Origin: UBA2658 sp964617335
GTDB lineage: Bacteria; Bacillota; Clostridia; Oscillospirales; Oscillospiraceae
Assembly: GCA_964617335.1 (NCBI GenBank)
Contig: CAZTXG010000018.1
Span: 1 to 35,899, forward strand
Direction: 5' to 3'
Length of the DNA: 35,899 bases
Shown here: positions 8,317 to 16,241 of the stretch, in pieces
Numbering within the stretch: the first letter of the stretch is position 1
How the letters are laid out: the number at the start of each line of letters is the position of its first letter
Notes under the pieces: generated by a model
The model's input: only the letters and a program-made list of their open reading frames with translations
Told to the model about the DNA's origin: nothing
Database searches by the model: none
Position numbers and translations under genes: made by a program

Positions 8317-8344
8317 TTTACTCTTGGAATAAATTTGCTATAAT
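8317..8344 (+). promoter_or_regulatory. ireB promoter
   Basis: TTTACT (8317-8322) and TATAAT (8339-8344) are 16 bases apart. The ribosome site AAAGGAGGG follows near 8358-8366. This gives ireB its own promoter, separate from pheST. Confidence 0.65.
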
Positions 8345-8374
8345 AAGGGTATGGACCAAAGGAGGGCTGTTTAA

Positions 8375-8617
8375 ATGGAGGATGCAACACGCAAATTCAA
8401 TGTTATTGACAACAAGACGGAAACCAAGGAAATCCTGTCCTCCGTCTATAACTCTCTCGTTGTAAAGGGATATAATCCCGTCAACCAGATAGTCGGCTAT
8501 ATCCTCTCTGAGGACCCCACTTATATAACAAACTACAACAATGCCCGCAGTCTCATCTGCCGTCTCGACAGGGACGAGCTTTTGCGTGAGCTTGTGGTAA
8601 GCTATCTGGATAAATAG
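8375..8617 (+). CDS. ireB: IreB family regulatory phosphoprotein (UPF0297)
   Basis: 80 residues, the standard length of the YrzL/IreB family. The hallmark centre VKGYNPVNQIVGYILSEDP is near residues 30-50, followed by ITNYNNARSLICRLDRDELL. In Enterococcus faecalis IreB is a target of the Ser/Thr kinase IreK and lowers cephalosporin resistance. There it is phosphorylated on N-terminal threonines, and T5 here may be the equivalent (inference). In most Firmicutes this gene sits between alaS and ruvX. Here it stands alone after pheT, with its own promoter and a strong terminator. Confidence 0.95.
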   Translation: MEDATRKFNVIDNKTETKEILSSVYNSLVVKGYNPVNQIVGYILSEDPTYITNYNNARSLICRLDRDELLRELVVSYLDK

Positions 8618-8642
8618 CAGCTGCCTCTTGTTAAATCAGCAA

Positions 8643-8687
8643 AAATAATCTGCGTTCTTATACCGGAACGCAGATTATTTGATTTTT
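8643..8687 (+). terminator. ireB terminator
   Basis: A perfect 15-bp stem, 8643-8657 with 8666-8680 (arms contain AATCTGCGTTC/GAACGCAGATT), with an 8-base loop and the T-rich tail GATTTTTAT. Confidence 0.92.
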
Positions 8688-8700
8688 ATATGATAACATA

Positions 8701-8728
8701 TTGACATTTTGTCAAAATGAAGTATAAT
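8701..8728 (+). promoter_or_regulatory. tRNA-Gln promoter
   Basis: Consensus TTGACA (8701-8706) and TATAAT (8723-8728) with a 16-base spacer, 31 bases before the tRNA. One of the best promoter matches in the window. Confidence 0.85.
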
Positions 8729-8759
8729 AATCCTTGCGTCTGTAAAGACTGGGGAAAAT

Positions 8760-8833
8760 AGCGGGATTGTGTAAAGGTAGCACAGCAGACTCTGACTCTG
8801 TTTGTGAGGGTTCGAATCCTTCTCCCGCTGCCA
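8760..8833 (+). tRNA. tRNA-Gln (anticodon CTG)
   Basis: A 74-base cloverleaf with encoded CCA. Acceptor AGCGGGA/TCCCGCT, D-arm GTG/CAC with GGTAG in the loop, anticodon stem GCAGA/TCTGT closing loop CTCTGAC (anticodon CTG), T-arm GAGGG/CCTTC around TTCGAAT, and discriminator G. It reads CAG codons. It has its own promoter and terminator. Confidence 0.95.
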
Positions 8834-8840
8834 AGTGAAA

Positions 8841-8887
8841 AAAGTCCGCAAACCATTGGTAATACAAGGTTTGCGGACTTTGCTTTT
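8841..8887 (+). terminator. tRNA-Gln terminator
   Basis: A perfect 14-bp stem, AAAGTCCGCAAACC (8841-8854) with GGTTTGCGGACTTT (8868-8881), followed by GCTTTTT. On the minus strand it also faces the end of the PfkB gene, but there only a short T-run follows. Confidence 0.92.
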
Positions 8888-8936
8888 TGGGTTTTTTAAT
8901 TCTTATACCTCTGCCTAATGCAGTGTTTAGCTGTTT

Positions 8937-9872
8937 TTATTCGATTTCCCGCAAATAGGGCATGGACTGCATTCCTCCCGGACGGGTTATGGAAATTGCG
9001 GCAGCGGCCCTTGCAATAAGAGCTGCCTTCTCAACTGACTCACGGTCTAGGGACATGGGCTTTTCCTGAGCCATCAAGGAGGCAATAAGACTTCCAAAGA
9101 AACAGTCTCCGGCGGCAGTTGTGTCGAGAGGCTGTGCATCTCCTGCGTCTAATTCTATTTTGTAGTCCTTGCCATAGAGTATGCTGCCCTTCGCCCCTCT
9201 TGTAACTACAACAAGGGAAATGCCGGCTGCAATCAGGCGCTCTGCCGTAGTGTCCATGTCAAGGTCGTATAGCATATGAATTTCTTCCTCTGTGCCCTTT
9301 ATTATATCGGTAAAGGGAACGGAAAGTAAAATACTCCTGTGGGCTTCTTCCTCATTTTCAAAGAAGGCCGGACGATAGTTTAAGTCATAGGTGACTGTTT
9401 TGCCAAGGTTTTTTGCCTCGCGCAAAACGGCCAGCTGAGTTGCACTTGAGGGCTTTCCCCCCGCCATAATAATTGACGAAACATGAAGCACATCCGCCTC
9501 TATTAGAAGGCTGCGGTCAAACTCTTGATTTTCAAGCATTTTATCGGCACCGGGGCCGTTTACAAAGCTATAGCTTCTATTTCCGCCGGGGATTGCCTTG
9601 ACAAAGGAGAGGAGAGTTCCGTACTTCTTTGACAAAACAGCACCCTTGGTATTAACTCCGTATTCCTCAAGAGCTGAGAGAACAAGGCTTGAAAAATCGT
9701 CCTCACCCAGCTTTCCCGCAAAGGTTACATCTGCTCCCATTTTTGCGGCCGCCACACAGAAGTTTGCCACACTTCCGCCGGAATACAGTTTATATTCGGC
9801 AACGCCGCCTTCAGGCTCGCTCAATCTGATAAAATCAACAACCGCTTCGCCAAGACCAAGAATTTTTCTCAT
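8937..9872 (-). CDS. PfkB-family sugar kinase (fructokinase/ribokinase-like)
   Basis: 311 residues. It transfers phosphate from ATP to a sugar or nucleoside. Family marks are the N-terminal substrate motif with YSGGSVANFCVAAAKMG (about 30-47), VTRGAKGSILY (about 225), and the C-terminal signature DTTAAGDCFFGSL (about 250), whose Asp is the catalytic base. Its GAGD is AAGD, a change also common in ribokinases. The fructokinase-like FVNGPGADKML segment argues for a hexose, but the substrate cannot be settled. The ATG follows AGGAGG. It diverges from the MFS transporter across a 546-base region with several inverted repeats. Confidence 0.9.
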   Translation of the reverse strand: MRKILGLGEAVVDFIRLSEPEGGVAEYKLYSGGSVANFCVAAAKMGADVTFAGKLGEDDFSSLVLSALEEYGVNTKGAVLSKKYGTLLSFVKAIPGGNRSYSFVNGPGADKMLENQEFDRSLLIEADVLHVSSIIMAGGKPSSATQLAVLREAKNLGKTVTYDLNYRPAFFENEEEAHRSILLSVPFTDIIKGTEEEIHMLYDLDMDTTAERLIAAGISLVVVTRGAKGSILYGKDYKIELDAGDAQPLDTTAAGDCFFGSLIASLMAQEKPMSLDRESVEKAALIARAAAAISITRPGGMQSMPYLREIE

Positions 9873-10418
9873 TGTTTTGCCTCCTGCTCTAAATTATTTT
9901 AGATCACGCCTATAAGCTGCCCCGCAAGTATTTTTTTACTTTTTATTGCTAAGGTCGGGGCACTGTTTTTATTGGTTACCGCAAGAAAATTTGCAATAAC
10001 CGACTTTTTATATTTTACCAGAATCTGATGAATATAGCAATCAGATTTTTCTTTTTTAAACCCCCAGTCAGCTTAGGTGCTCATAAAAAACTTTTTTTAA
10101 AAAGATGCTTCTTATAGTATGAGCAGCTATATTAAGGATTATTGAAATATTCAAAACCCTTTGTTGGCTTATATCAGCTTTAAAGCAGCAAAACAGACAC
10201 AAATTCTAAAATTTGTCATAACAAACTTCTTTTTTTGGAAACCTTATGCTAGAATAAGGGCATGTTTGAAAATATGCTACCGAAGAAATCCCCATTGTTC
10301 TATATTTTATAGAAACCATATCCTACACTTTTTCTCTTCAGTTACCGTCTGTTTTTGAGCAAAGACCCCAGCAGCTTCTTCTCATAAAATAAAAATAAAA
10401 TATACGAGGAGACTACGA
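9873..10418. promoter_or_regulatory. Divergent regulatory region between PfkB kinase and MFS transporter
   Basis: 546 bases with no convincing gene. The 65-codon frame at 10161-10358 has no ribosome site and an atypical composition. Three inverted repeats lie on the kinase side: TGCCCCG/CGGGGCA near 9918-9962, GGTTA/TAACC near 9974-10002, and AATCTGAT/ATCAGATT (10022-10029/10040-10047). The last is followed on the plus strand by TTTCTTTTTT, like an intrinsic terminator, although no plus-strand gene precedes it. A candidate -10 TAGAAT is near 10250. The MFS ribosome site is AGGAG near 10409. Confidence 0.5.
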
Positions 10419-11690
10419 ATGAAACTAAACTACCGTCAGACCATTTTAGTTGGCTTTGCCTTCCTGTCCATCTGCTCCTTTTGGCAGATGTATGACAACT
10501 TGGTTCCCCTTATCCTGAAATACAATTTTGGCATAGGTGACACCCTCTCCGGCTTTATAATGGCCATAGATAATATATTGGCTGTGTTCCTTTTGCCTCT
10601 CTTCGGTGCCTTAAGTGACAAGGTTAACACAAGGCTCGGAAAACGCACCCCCTTCATTCTTGTGGGCACGGTGCTGGCTGTGGTTTTCATGCTGCTGATT
10701 CCCTATGCGGCAAATGCCCAATTGCTGTGGCTGTTTTTCATAACCCTTGGCATGGCACTTTTCTCCATGGGAATATACCGCTCCCCTGCCGTTGCCCTTA
10801 TGCCCGATGTCACCCCTGCCGCCCTGCGGTCTAAGGGGAATGCTGTAATCAACTTAATGGGCGCTTTAGGCGGAATATACACCTTGGTTGTAACAAAGCT
10901 GCTGATTCAAGGAGGCGGTGTTCAAGACTATACCCCTGTGTTTTTCGCTGTTGCGGTTTTAATGCTTTTTTCTGTCGCCCTGCTTATTTTAACAATCCGA
11001 GAAAACAAGCTTCGCATATCAGATGCTAAGCCGGAGGCGGAAACAGAGCCGAAGGAAAAGAAATTGGCCAAAAAATTACCTCCCGAGGTAAAGCGCAGCC
11101 TTATCTTTATTCTTCTATCGGTGTTTTTATGGTTTATGGGCTATAACGCCGTTACAACCGCCTTCACAAAATATGCCGAGGCAAGCTGGAGCATGAACGT
11201 CGGTGCTGCCTCCACCTGTCTTTTGGTTGCCACAGGCGGTGCCATTATAAGCTATATACCCGTGGGCTTTGTCTCCTCAAAAATCGGACGTAAAAAGGTC
11301 ATTCTCTCTGGTGTTCTTATCCTCGCCCTCTGCTTTGGCTCCGGCTTTTTCTTCACGGAGTTTTCTCCTGCTCTTTACCTTATTTTCGCTCTTATCGGCA
11401 TTGCCTGGGCCTCTATTAATGTTAACTCATACCCCATGGTTGTGGAGATGGGTAACTCAGAGGACATGGGTAAATACACCGGCTACTACTACACCTTTTC
11501 CATGCTGGCTCAAATTATAACTCCCATTGTCTCCGGCGCTCTGCTTGAATTTGTGGGCTATTGGACTCTTTTCCCCTATGCTGCCTTAATGGTTGCAGGA
11601 GCCTTTGTCACTATGTATATGGTTAAGCACGGGGACAACCGTCCAGATTTGCCCTCGGACAAGTTTGAGCTTTTAGGCGCTGAGGACTGA
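10419..11690 (+). CDS. MFS transporter, SLC45/sugar-symporter-like
   Basis: 423 residues with 12 predicted membrane segments. The loop after segment 2 has ALSDKVNTRLGKRTPFI, typical of the SLC45 and GPH-like sugar symporter branch of the major facilitator superfamily. The second-half equivalent is GFVSSKIGRKKVI. A charged loop (about residues 195-230, EAETEPKEKKLAKK) separates the halves. The ATG follows CGAGGAG. The phosphodiesterase gene begins 14 bases after its stop, so the two are probably co-transcribed. Context fits uptake of a sugar or glycoside handled with the divergent PfkB kinase, but the substrate is not established. Confidence 0.88.
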   Translation: MKLNYRQTILVGFAFLSICSFWQMYDNLVPLILKYNFGIGDTLSGFIMAIDNILAVFLLPLFGALSDKVNTRLGKRTPFILVGTVLAVVFMLLIPYAANAQLLWLFFITLGMALFSMGIYRSPAVALMPDVTPAALRSKGNAVINLMGALGGIYTLVVTKLLIQGGGVQDYTPVFFAVAVLMLFSVALLILTIRENKLRISDAKPEAETEPKEKKLAKKLPPEVKRSLIFILLSVFLWFMGYNAVTTAFTKYAEASWSMNVGAASTCLLVATGGAIISYIPVGFVSSKIGRKKVILSGVLILALCFGSGFFFTEFSPALYLIFALIGIAWASINVNSYPMVVEMGNSEDMGKYTGYYYTFSMLAQIITPIVSGALLEFVGYWTLFPYAALMVAGAFVTMYMVKHGDNRPDLPSDKFELLGAED

Positions 11691-11704
11691 AAGGAGAAAA
11701 ACTT

Positions 11705-12541
11705 ATGCCCTATATTATAGGGGCTGCCCTTTTGGCCGCTCTTTTTCTCCTATACCTGTTTCTCATTTCCCCGGGCTTTGGCCGCCGCCCCCAAATGAAA
11801 AAGCTTTTTAAGTTTAACTATGCCCATAGGGGATTACATAAACTTCAAGCAGGCATACCCGAAAATTCCCTTGCCGCCTTTGCCGCAGCTATAGATGCCG
11901 GTTTTGGTATGGAGCTGGACGTGCAGATTACAAAAGACGGTGGGCTTGTGGTTTTCCACGACTATACTCTTTCTCGTATCTGCGGCATAGATGGGGAAAT
12001 AAAAGACATGACAGTCGCAGAGCTTGTGCTTCTTCCCCTTAGCGGCACAAGTGAGTGCATCCCTTCCTTTGATGAGGTGCTAAGCCTCGTTAATGGCAGA
12101 GCCCCCCTTGTTATAGAAATAAAGGGTGAATCTATGGATGATACCGTCTGCCAAAAGGTCCATGCCGCCTTGGAGGGTTACAAAGGAGACTATGTCATAG
12201 AATCTTTTAACCCCATTTACCTTCGCTGGTGGCGGAAAAACGCTCCCCATGTGCTGAGGGGTCAGCTTTCGGCAAATCTGCTTAAAGAAGATGTCAATGG
12301 TTTCTCTGACCGGATGAAAAAATGGGTTATTAAAAACCTTTTGACAAACTTTTACATAAGGCCGGATTTTATCGCCTATGACTGGCGGGACGAAAAGGGG
12401 CTTAGCTTTCGCCTTTGCAGAGATTTATTCAAAGCACCCACGGCCTTCTGGACGGTGGAAAACGGGGAAACCTTTCAAAAGCTTAGACATAAGTGCGACA
12501 CTATGATTTTTGAAGGCTTTATCCCTCCTTCGGAAGTTTAA
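11705..12541 (+). CDS. Membrane-anchored glycerophosphodiester phosphodiesterase (first copy)
   Basis: 278 residues. Residues 1-24 form one membrane segment. The rest is the GDPD TIM barrel, which splits glycerophosphodiesters into glycerol 3-phosphate and an alcohol. Catalytic marks are HRG in YAHRGLH (about 41-44), PENSLAAF, the metal-binding pair in MELDVQIT, the second histidine in VVFHDYTLSR, and EIK in PLVIEIKGE. It probably forms an operon with the upstream MFS gene. A close paralogue lies at 20764-21591, with shared segments such as LRGQLS and NLLTNF. The orientation of the catalytic domain relative to the membrane is not clear from sequence. Confidence 0.92.
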   Translation: MPYIIGAALLAALFLLYLFLISPGFGRRPQMKKLFKFNYAHRGLHKLQAGIPENSLAAFAAAIDAGFGMELDVQITKDGGLVVFHDYTLSRICGIDGEIKDMTVAELVLLPLSGTSECIPSFDEVLSLVNGRAPLVIEIKGESMDDTVCQKVHAALEGYKGDYVIESFNPIYLRWWRKNAPHVLRGQLSANLLKEDVNGFSDRMKKWVIKNLLTNFYIRPDFIAYDWRDEKGLSFRLCRDLFKAPTAFWTVENGETFQKLRHKCDTMIFEGFIPPSEV

Positions 12542-12620
12542 AAACATATGCTATAAATTTTGAGTATGCTCAAAACAAAGGTTTTCTCAAAAATCTTAAA
12601 CCTTTATAACTGAATAATAA

Positions 12621-12661
12621 AAACAGCCGAAAACCACTTGCCTAAAGGTTTTCGGCTGTTT
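12621..12661. terminator. Bidirectional terminator
   Basis: A perfect 15-bp stem, 12621-12635 with 12647-12661 (core CAGCCGAAAACC/GGTTTTCGGCTG), flanked by TTTTTG on the plus strand and TTTTTATTATT on the minus strand. It ends both the phosphodiesterase transcript and the converging minus-strand transcript. Confidence 0.9.
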
Positions 12662-12696
12662 TTGTAAAGCTGATACTGCCATAATAAGAAGCTTTT

Positions 12697-12951
12697 TTAG
12701 CTGCTTTTTTTAAATGCACGAACAATCCAAAGAAGGATTACAGAGCCAAGTACGGCAACAAGAAGGCTCCATACATTAAAGCCTGTTACGCCTTGGCCCC
12801 CAAGAAGATTCATCACAACTCCGCCAATTATGCCGCCGACGATTCCAACAAGAATGTTTGCCAAAGCGCCCATTTCTTCATTGTGTCCGGTAATCATACT
12901 GGCAATCCAGCCTGCCAAAGCTCCTATTATAATCCAGCTTATAAAACCCAT
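12697..12951 (-). CDS. GlsB/YeaQ/YmgE family small membrane protein
   Basis: 84 residues with three hydrophobic segments (about 3-17, 30-52 and 60-78) and glycine-rich helices. GALAGWIAS near residue 12 and ILVGIVGGIIGGVV near residue 33 are the family's typical motifs (transglycosylase-associated protein family). Members are often linked to stress responses, and the molecular function is unknown. The ATG follows GGAGG. It lies 68 bases after the DUF1667 gene on the same strand with no clear terminator between, so it may be read from the glp transcript. Confidence 0.9.
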   Translation of the reverse strand: MGFISWIIIGALAGWIASMITGHNEEMGALANILVGIVGGIIGGVVMNLLGGQGVTGFNVWSLLVAVLGSVILLWIVRAFKKSS

Positions 12952-13019
12952 ATCGCATTCCTCCTTTGAGCTAGTGTATGAGTTTTTTAAGCTTTAATTC
13001 TTATAAGATTTTAAAAAAT

Positions 13020-13379
13020 TTATCTGATGGTTTTTGCGGCAATAATATCAACACCTGTGCCGCAAACGTTTTCCAAAACCACGTCTCCCAGCTTAAGGGG
13101 GGCCTTGACTTTAAGCTCTTTTAAGGCAAGAACACAGTCAAAAATCTTGCCCTTTGGTATGTCTGTGCGGGTTTTCACAGGCAGCCTTGAGCTTTGTCCC
13201 CCTATAACTTCAACAGTGCTTGTAACTATTCTTGTGGGGTTTGTAAGCTCCTTTCGGGCATAAACATCCCCCCGCTTGCAGGTGTTTCCTGTTACGGAAA
13301 TAATCTCCCCTTTATCAATTTCAGCGGTGACCTGACAGCCAAGGGGGCAGCTTATGCAGGTAAGTGTCTTTTTTTCCAT
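13020..13379 (-). CDS. DUF1667 protein, last gene of the glp operon
   Basis: 119 residues. The N-terminus has CISCPLGC, and a further cysteine pair-like element follows in GNTCKRGD (about residue 33), so four cysteines could hold a metal or Fe-S cluster. The rest has IVTSTVEVIGG and PVKTRTDIPKGKIFD, typical of DUF1667. This family is found almost only next to GlpA-like and FAD oxidoreductase genes, as here. It is probably a subunit of an anaerobic glycerol-3-phosphate dehydrogenase complex, in place of GlpC (inference from context). The gene starts 2 bases after the preceding stop, with GAGGAGGG inside that gene. Confidence 0.92.
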   Translation of the reverse strand: MEKKTLTCISCPLGCQVTAEIDKGEIISVTGNTCKRGDVYARKELTNPTRIVTSTVEVIGGQSSRLPVKTRTDIPKGKIFDCVLALKELKVKAPLKLGDVVLENVCGTGVDIIAAKTIR

Positions 13380-13381
13380 AA

Positions 13382-14644
13382 TCAGCCCTCCTCTATGCTA
13401 ATTGTGATGGTCTTTGCCCGGGGATTTTCACAAAGCTTTGTTTTCTGGAGCTTTATGTCTTCCATTTCGCCGGGTGCCATAACAGGGCGCTTACGGCGGA
13501 TTATTTCCTCACCGTCTAATTTTACGCTTATATACCGATCTTTATAAACTCCATCCACACGAAAGCGCACAGTTACAAAGTCCTCCATAAGCTCTGGGTT
13601 AACAGTGGAGGGAACAGTATAGCGAACACCATTTATGCCCTCAACACTAATGTTTTGCTTAGCCTTAGCGCTAGAGCCTTCTTTAATGTAACGAGCAGCG
13701 TTTTTTCCGGCTAGGGCTGCCTCCTCGGAAACATAGTCCACCAAATCGTGGACGTGCAAAACATTGCCGCAGGCAAAAACCCCTTCACAGCTGGTTTCAA
13801 GCCTGTCGTTTACTAAGGCTCCGTTTGTAACAGGGTTCATTTCAAGACCGATTTCCCTTGACAGCTCATTTTCCGGAATAAGCCCCACAGATAAAAGCAG
13901 GGTGTCGCAGTCAAAATCTTCTTCAGTTCCTGCTATGGGCCTAAGGTTTTCGTCAACCTCGGCTATGGTAACTCCCGTTACCCTTTCTTTGCCCCGTATG
14001 TCAACAACTGTGTGACTAAGCTTTAGGGGTATGCCATAGTCATCAAGGCACTGGACTATATTGCGCTTTAGACCGCCGGAATAAGGCATAAGCTCTGCCA
14101 CCGCCTTTACCTTTGCCCCTTCCAAGGTCATCCTTCTTGCCATAATAAGCCCAATATCTCCGGAGCCTAAAATAACAACTTCACGGCCGGGCATAAAGCC
14201 TTCAATATTAACAAGGCGCTGGGCAGTTCCGGCGGAAAAAATGCCTGCCGGACGGTAGCCGGGAATGTTAAGAGAGCCTCTTGGCCGCTCCCTGCAGCCC
14301 ATGGCAAGGATAATTGCCTTTGCCTTAATGGAAAACATTCCGTCACTGCTGTTCATTGCCGCAACACGCTTATTTTCATCGATATGCATAACCATGGTGT
14401 TAAGCTTATATTCAATCCCCAGCTCACAAACCCTATCTATAAAACGCTCGGCATATTCAGGGCCTGTAAGCTCCTCTTTAAAGGTGTGCAGGCCAAAGCC
14501 GTTGTGGATGCACTGGTTAAGAATTCCCCCAAGCTCCCTGTCACGCTCTAGGATTAAAATGCTGTCTGCCCCTGCCTGTTTTGCCGCCTGGCCTGCGGCA
14601 AGGCCTGCCGGCCCTCCGCCGATTATTACTATGTCGCATTTCAT
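13382..14644 (-). CDS. NAD(P)/FAD-dependent oxidoreductase of the glp operon
   Basis: 420 residues from the second in-frame ATG (14644), 9 bases after AGGAGG. The first ATG (14653) directly abuts that site and is unlikely. The N-terminal FAD motif is IIGGGPAGLAAGQAA, and the second dinucleotide motif is VILGSGDIGLIMARRM near residue 158. GVFACGNVLHVHDLVDYVS near residue 290 is the C-terminal FAD contact. A C-terminal extension of about 100 residues follows. It sits between the GlpA-like gene and the DUF1667 gene with gaps of 13 and 2 bases, so a joint complex is likely. The role is probably electron transfer from glycerol 3-phosphate oxidation to NAD+ or another carrier (inference). Confidence 0.9.
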   Translation of the reverse strand: MKCDIVIIGGGPAGLAAGQAAKQAGADSILILERDRELGGILNQCIHNGFGLHTFKEELTGPEYAERFIDRVCELGIEYKLNTMVMHIDENKRVAAMNSSDGMFSIKAKAIILAMGCRERPRGSLNIPGYRPAGIFSAGTAQRLVNIEGFMPGREVVILGSGDIGLIMARRMTLEGAKVKAVAELMPYSGGLKRNIVQCLDDYGIPLKLSHTVVDIRGKERVTGVTIAEVDENLRPIAGTEEDFDCDTLLLSVGLIPENELSREIGLEMNPVTNGALVNDRLETSCEGVFACGNVLHVHDLVDYVSEEAALAGKNAARYIKEGSSAKAKQNISVEGINGVRYTVPSTVNPELMEDFVTVRFRVDGVYKDRYISVKLDGEEIIRRKRPVMAPGEMEDIKLQKTKLCENPRAKTITISIEEG

Positions 14645-14657
14645 ATGGGGCATCCTC

Positions 14658-16097
14658 CTAAATCCAGTCTTTATTGCGGCCTAACACAATTCGGGATTCT
14701 TTGCCGGATTTCGTCAGATCGCACATTTCCATATTAAGCTCTTTTGCTATAATTTCCATAACCTTCGGTGAGCAAAAGCCTCCCTGACAGCGGCCTGAGC
14801 CCGCTCTCACCTGCCGCTTTATGCCGTCTAGGGTTTTCGCACCCAAGGGTCTGTGAATAGCCTCTATAATTTCCCCTTCCGAAATCATCTCACAGCGGCA
14901 GATGATGTTTCCGTACTCCGGCTTTTCTTTAATAAGCTTTGTGCGCTCACCCTCGCTTAAACAGCTGGGGTCAAAAACTGCTTTACGGGTGGCTATAAAA
15001 TCCTCTTTTCCTTCAAGCCCAAGTCTTTCTTTAACCAAGCCTGCTAGCACCTCCCCTATGGCAGGGGCGGCTGTCAACCCCGGTGATTCTATGGCGGCGC
15101 AGTCGAAAAATCCGGGGGCTTCCGAAAGCTCGCCTATTATAAATTCATGTCTCTCCTCATGGGCACGAAGGCCCGCAAAGGAGGTTATCACCTGTCTCAT
15201 GGGGATGTTTTTAACAGTGTGTTTGGATTTTTCCAAAACAATGTCCAGCCCCTGCCCTGTTGTGTTTGTGGCTTCCTTATCGGAAACATCTATGGCAGTT
15301 GGGCCAAGCAAAAGGTTTCCGTCAACTGTGGGAGTAACTATAACTCCCTTGCCCATTTTGTTCGGCAGCTCAAACACAGTTTTTGACACATACTGCCCTG
15401 CCGTTTTGTCAAGAAGGTAATAATCCCCCCGTCTGGGGATAATTTCAATCTTCTTTTCCGCAAATATATTGTGGAACTTATCTGCGTACAGCCCCGCTGC
15501 GTTAACTACACAGCGGGCTTTAATATCCCCCGTTTCAGAGCGCAAAACAAAGCCGCCCTCACATTTTTTGATATCCATGATTTCAGTATTAAAGCGAAAC
15601 TCAACACCATTTACGTTGGCGTTTTCCGCCATGGCAATGTTTAAAACAAAGGGGTTTATTATACCGCCCGTAGCTGCGTGTAAGGCGGCGCAGACTCCGT
15701 CGGCAAGATTTGGCTCCATTTCAAGAAGCCTTTTGCGGTCTGTTATAACTTCTAAACCACAAACACCGTTTGCAAGTCCTCTTTCGTAAAGGGCATAAAG
15801 GTCACTAAGCCTTTCAGGGTCGGTGCAGACAACAAGGGAGCCGTTTCTTTTAAAGGGAATATCAAGCTCATCGCAAAGCTTATCCATCATAAGGTTGCCC
15901 CTAAGGTTAAGCCTTGCCATAAGGGAGCCTGTTTCAGCGTCAAAGCCCCCGTGGACTATGGCGCTGTTGGCTTTTGAGGTGCCGCAGCAGACATCCTCGC
16001 ATTTTTCCGCCACACATATATCTGCCTTATAGCGGGAAAGTTCCCTTGCCGTAGCGGCGCCGGACACTCCGGCTCCGATTATAACAACATCATACAT
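14658..16097 (-). CDS. glpA: GlpA-like glycerol-3-phosphate dehydrogenase with [2Fe-2S] domain
   Basis: 479 residues. The N-terminal FAD-binding domain has VVIIGAGVSGAATARELSRY. The DAO-type oxidoreductase fold continues to about residue 370, with NSAIVHGGFD and an active-site region near TSFAGLRAHE. The C-terminal BFD-like [2Fe-2S] domain (about 398-455) carries CRC and GRCQGGFC. This fusion matches anaerobic GlpA-type enzymes that oxidise glycerol 3-phosphate to dihydroxyacetone phosphate. The ATG follows AAAGGAGAG. A large terminator-like hairpin separates it from glpK upstream. GlpA versus a related 2-hydroxyacid oxidase is settled mainly by context. Confidence 0.9.
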   Translation of the reverse strand: MYDVVIIGAGVSGAATARELSRYKADICVAEKCEDVCCGTSKANSAIVHGGFDAETGSLMARLNLRGNLMMDKLCDELDIPFKRNGSLVVCTDPERLSDLYALYERGLANGVCGLEVITDRKRLLEMEPNLADGVCAALHAATGGIINPFVLNIAMAENANVNGVEFRFNTEIMDIKKCEGGFVLRSETGDIKARCVVNAAGLYADKFHNIFAEKKIEIIPRRGDYYLLDKTAGQYVSKTVFELPNKMGKGVIVTPTVDGNLLLGPTAIDVSDKEATNTTGQGLDIVLEKSKHTVKNIPMRQVITSFAGLRAHEERHEFIIGELSEAPGFFDCAAIESPGLTAAPAIGEVLAGLVKERLGLEGKEDFIATRKAVFDPSCLSEGERTKLIKEKPEYGNIICRCEMISEGEIIEAIHRPLGAKTLDGIKRQVRAGSGRCQGGFCSPKVMEIIAKELNMEMCDLTKSGKESRIVLGRNKDWI

Positions 16098-16116
16098 ATT
16101 TATTCTCTCTCCTTTA

Positions 16117-16165
16117 CAAAAGGAGCCTAGCGGTCATGATAAATAAATCAAAACCGCCAGGCTCC
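16117..16165 (-). terminator. Terminator-like hairpin between glpK and glpA
   Basis: GGAGCCTAGCGGT (16122-16134) and ACCGCCAGGCTCC (16153-16165) form a 13-position stem with one mismatch. On the minus strand TTTT and then GTAAAGG follow, the latter overlapping the glpA ribosome site region. The T-run is short, so it could be a partial terminator, an RNA stabiliser or a second GlpP target. Confidence 0.55.
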
Positions 16166-16241
16166 CTTCTCAAATTCTCAATGGGAGTGCATTCATTTAG
16201 TTTTCTAGAGCTTAAATCCTCAGTTTAGCCTTTTCTAAGGC

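Noticed and set aside
10161..10358. Plus-strand frame of 65 codons upstream of the MFS gene
   Set aside because: No ribosome site, atypical composition (rich in Phe, Ile and Lys from AT-rich DNA), and no recognisable domain.
13764..15789. Several plus-strand frames of 80-170 codons across the glp genes
   Set aside because: All are opposite well-supported flavoprotein genes, and none has a ribosome site or family match.
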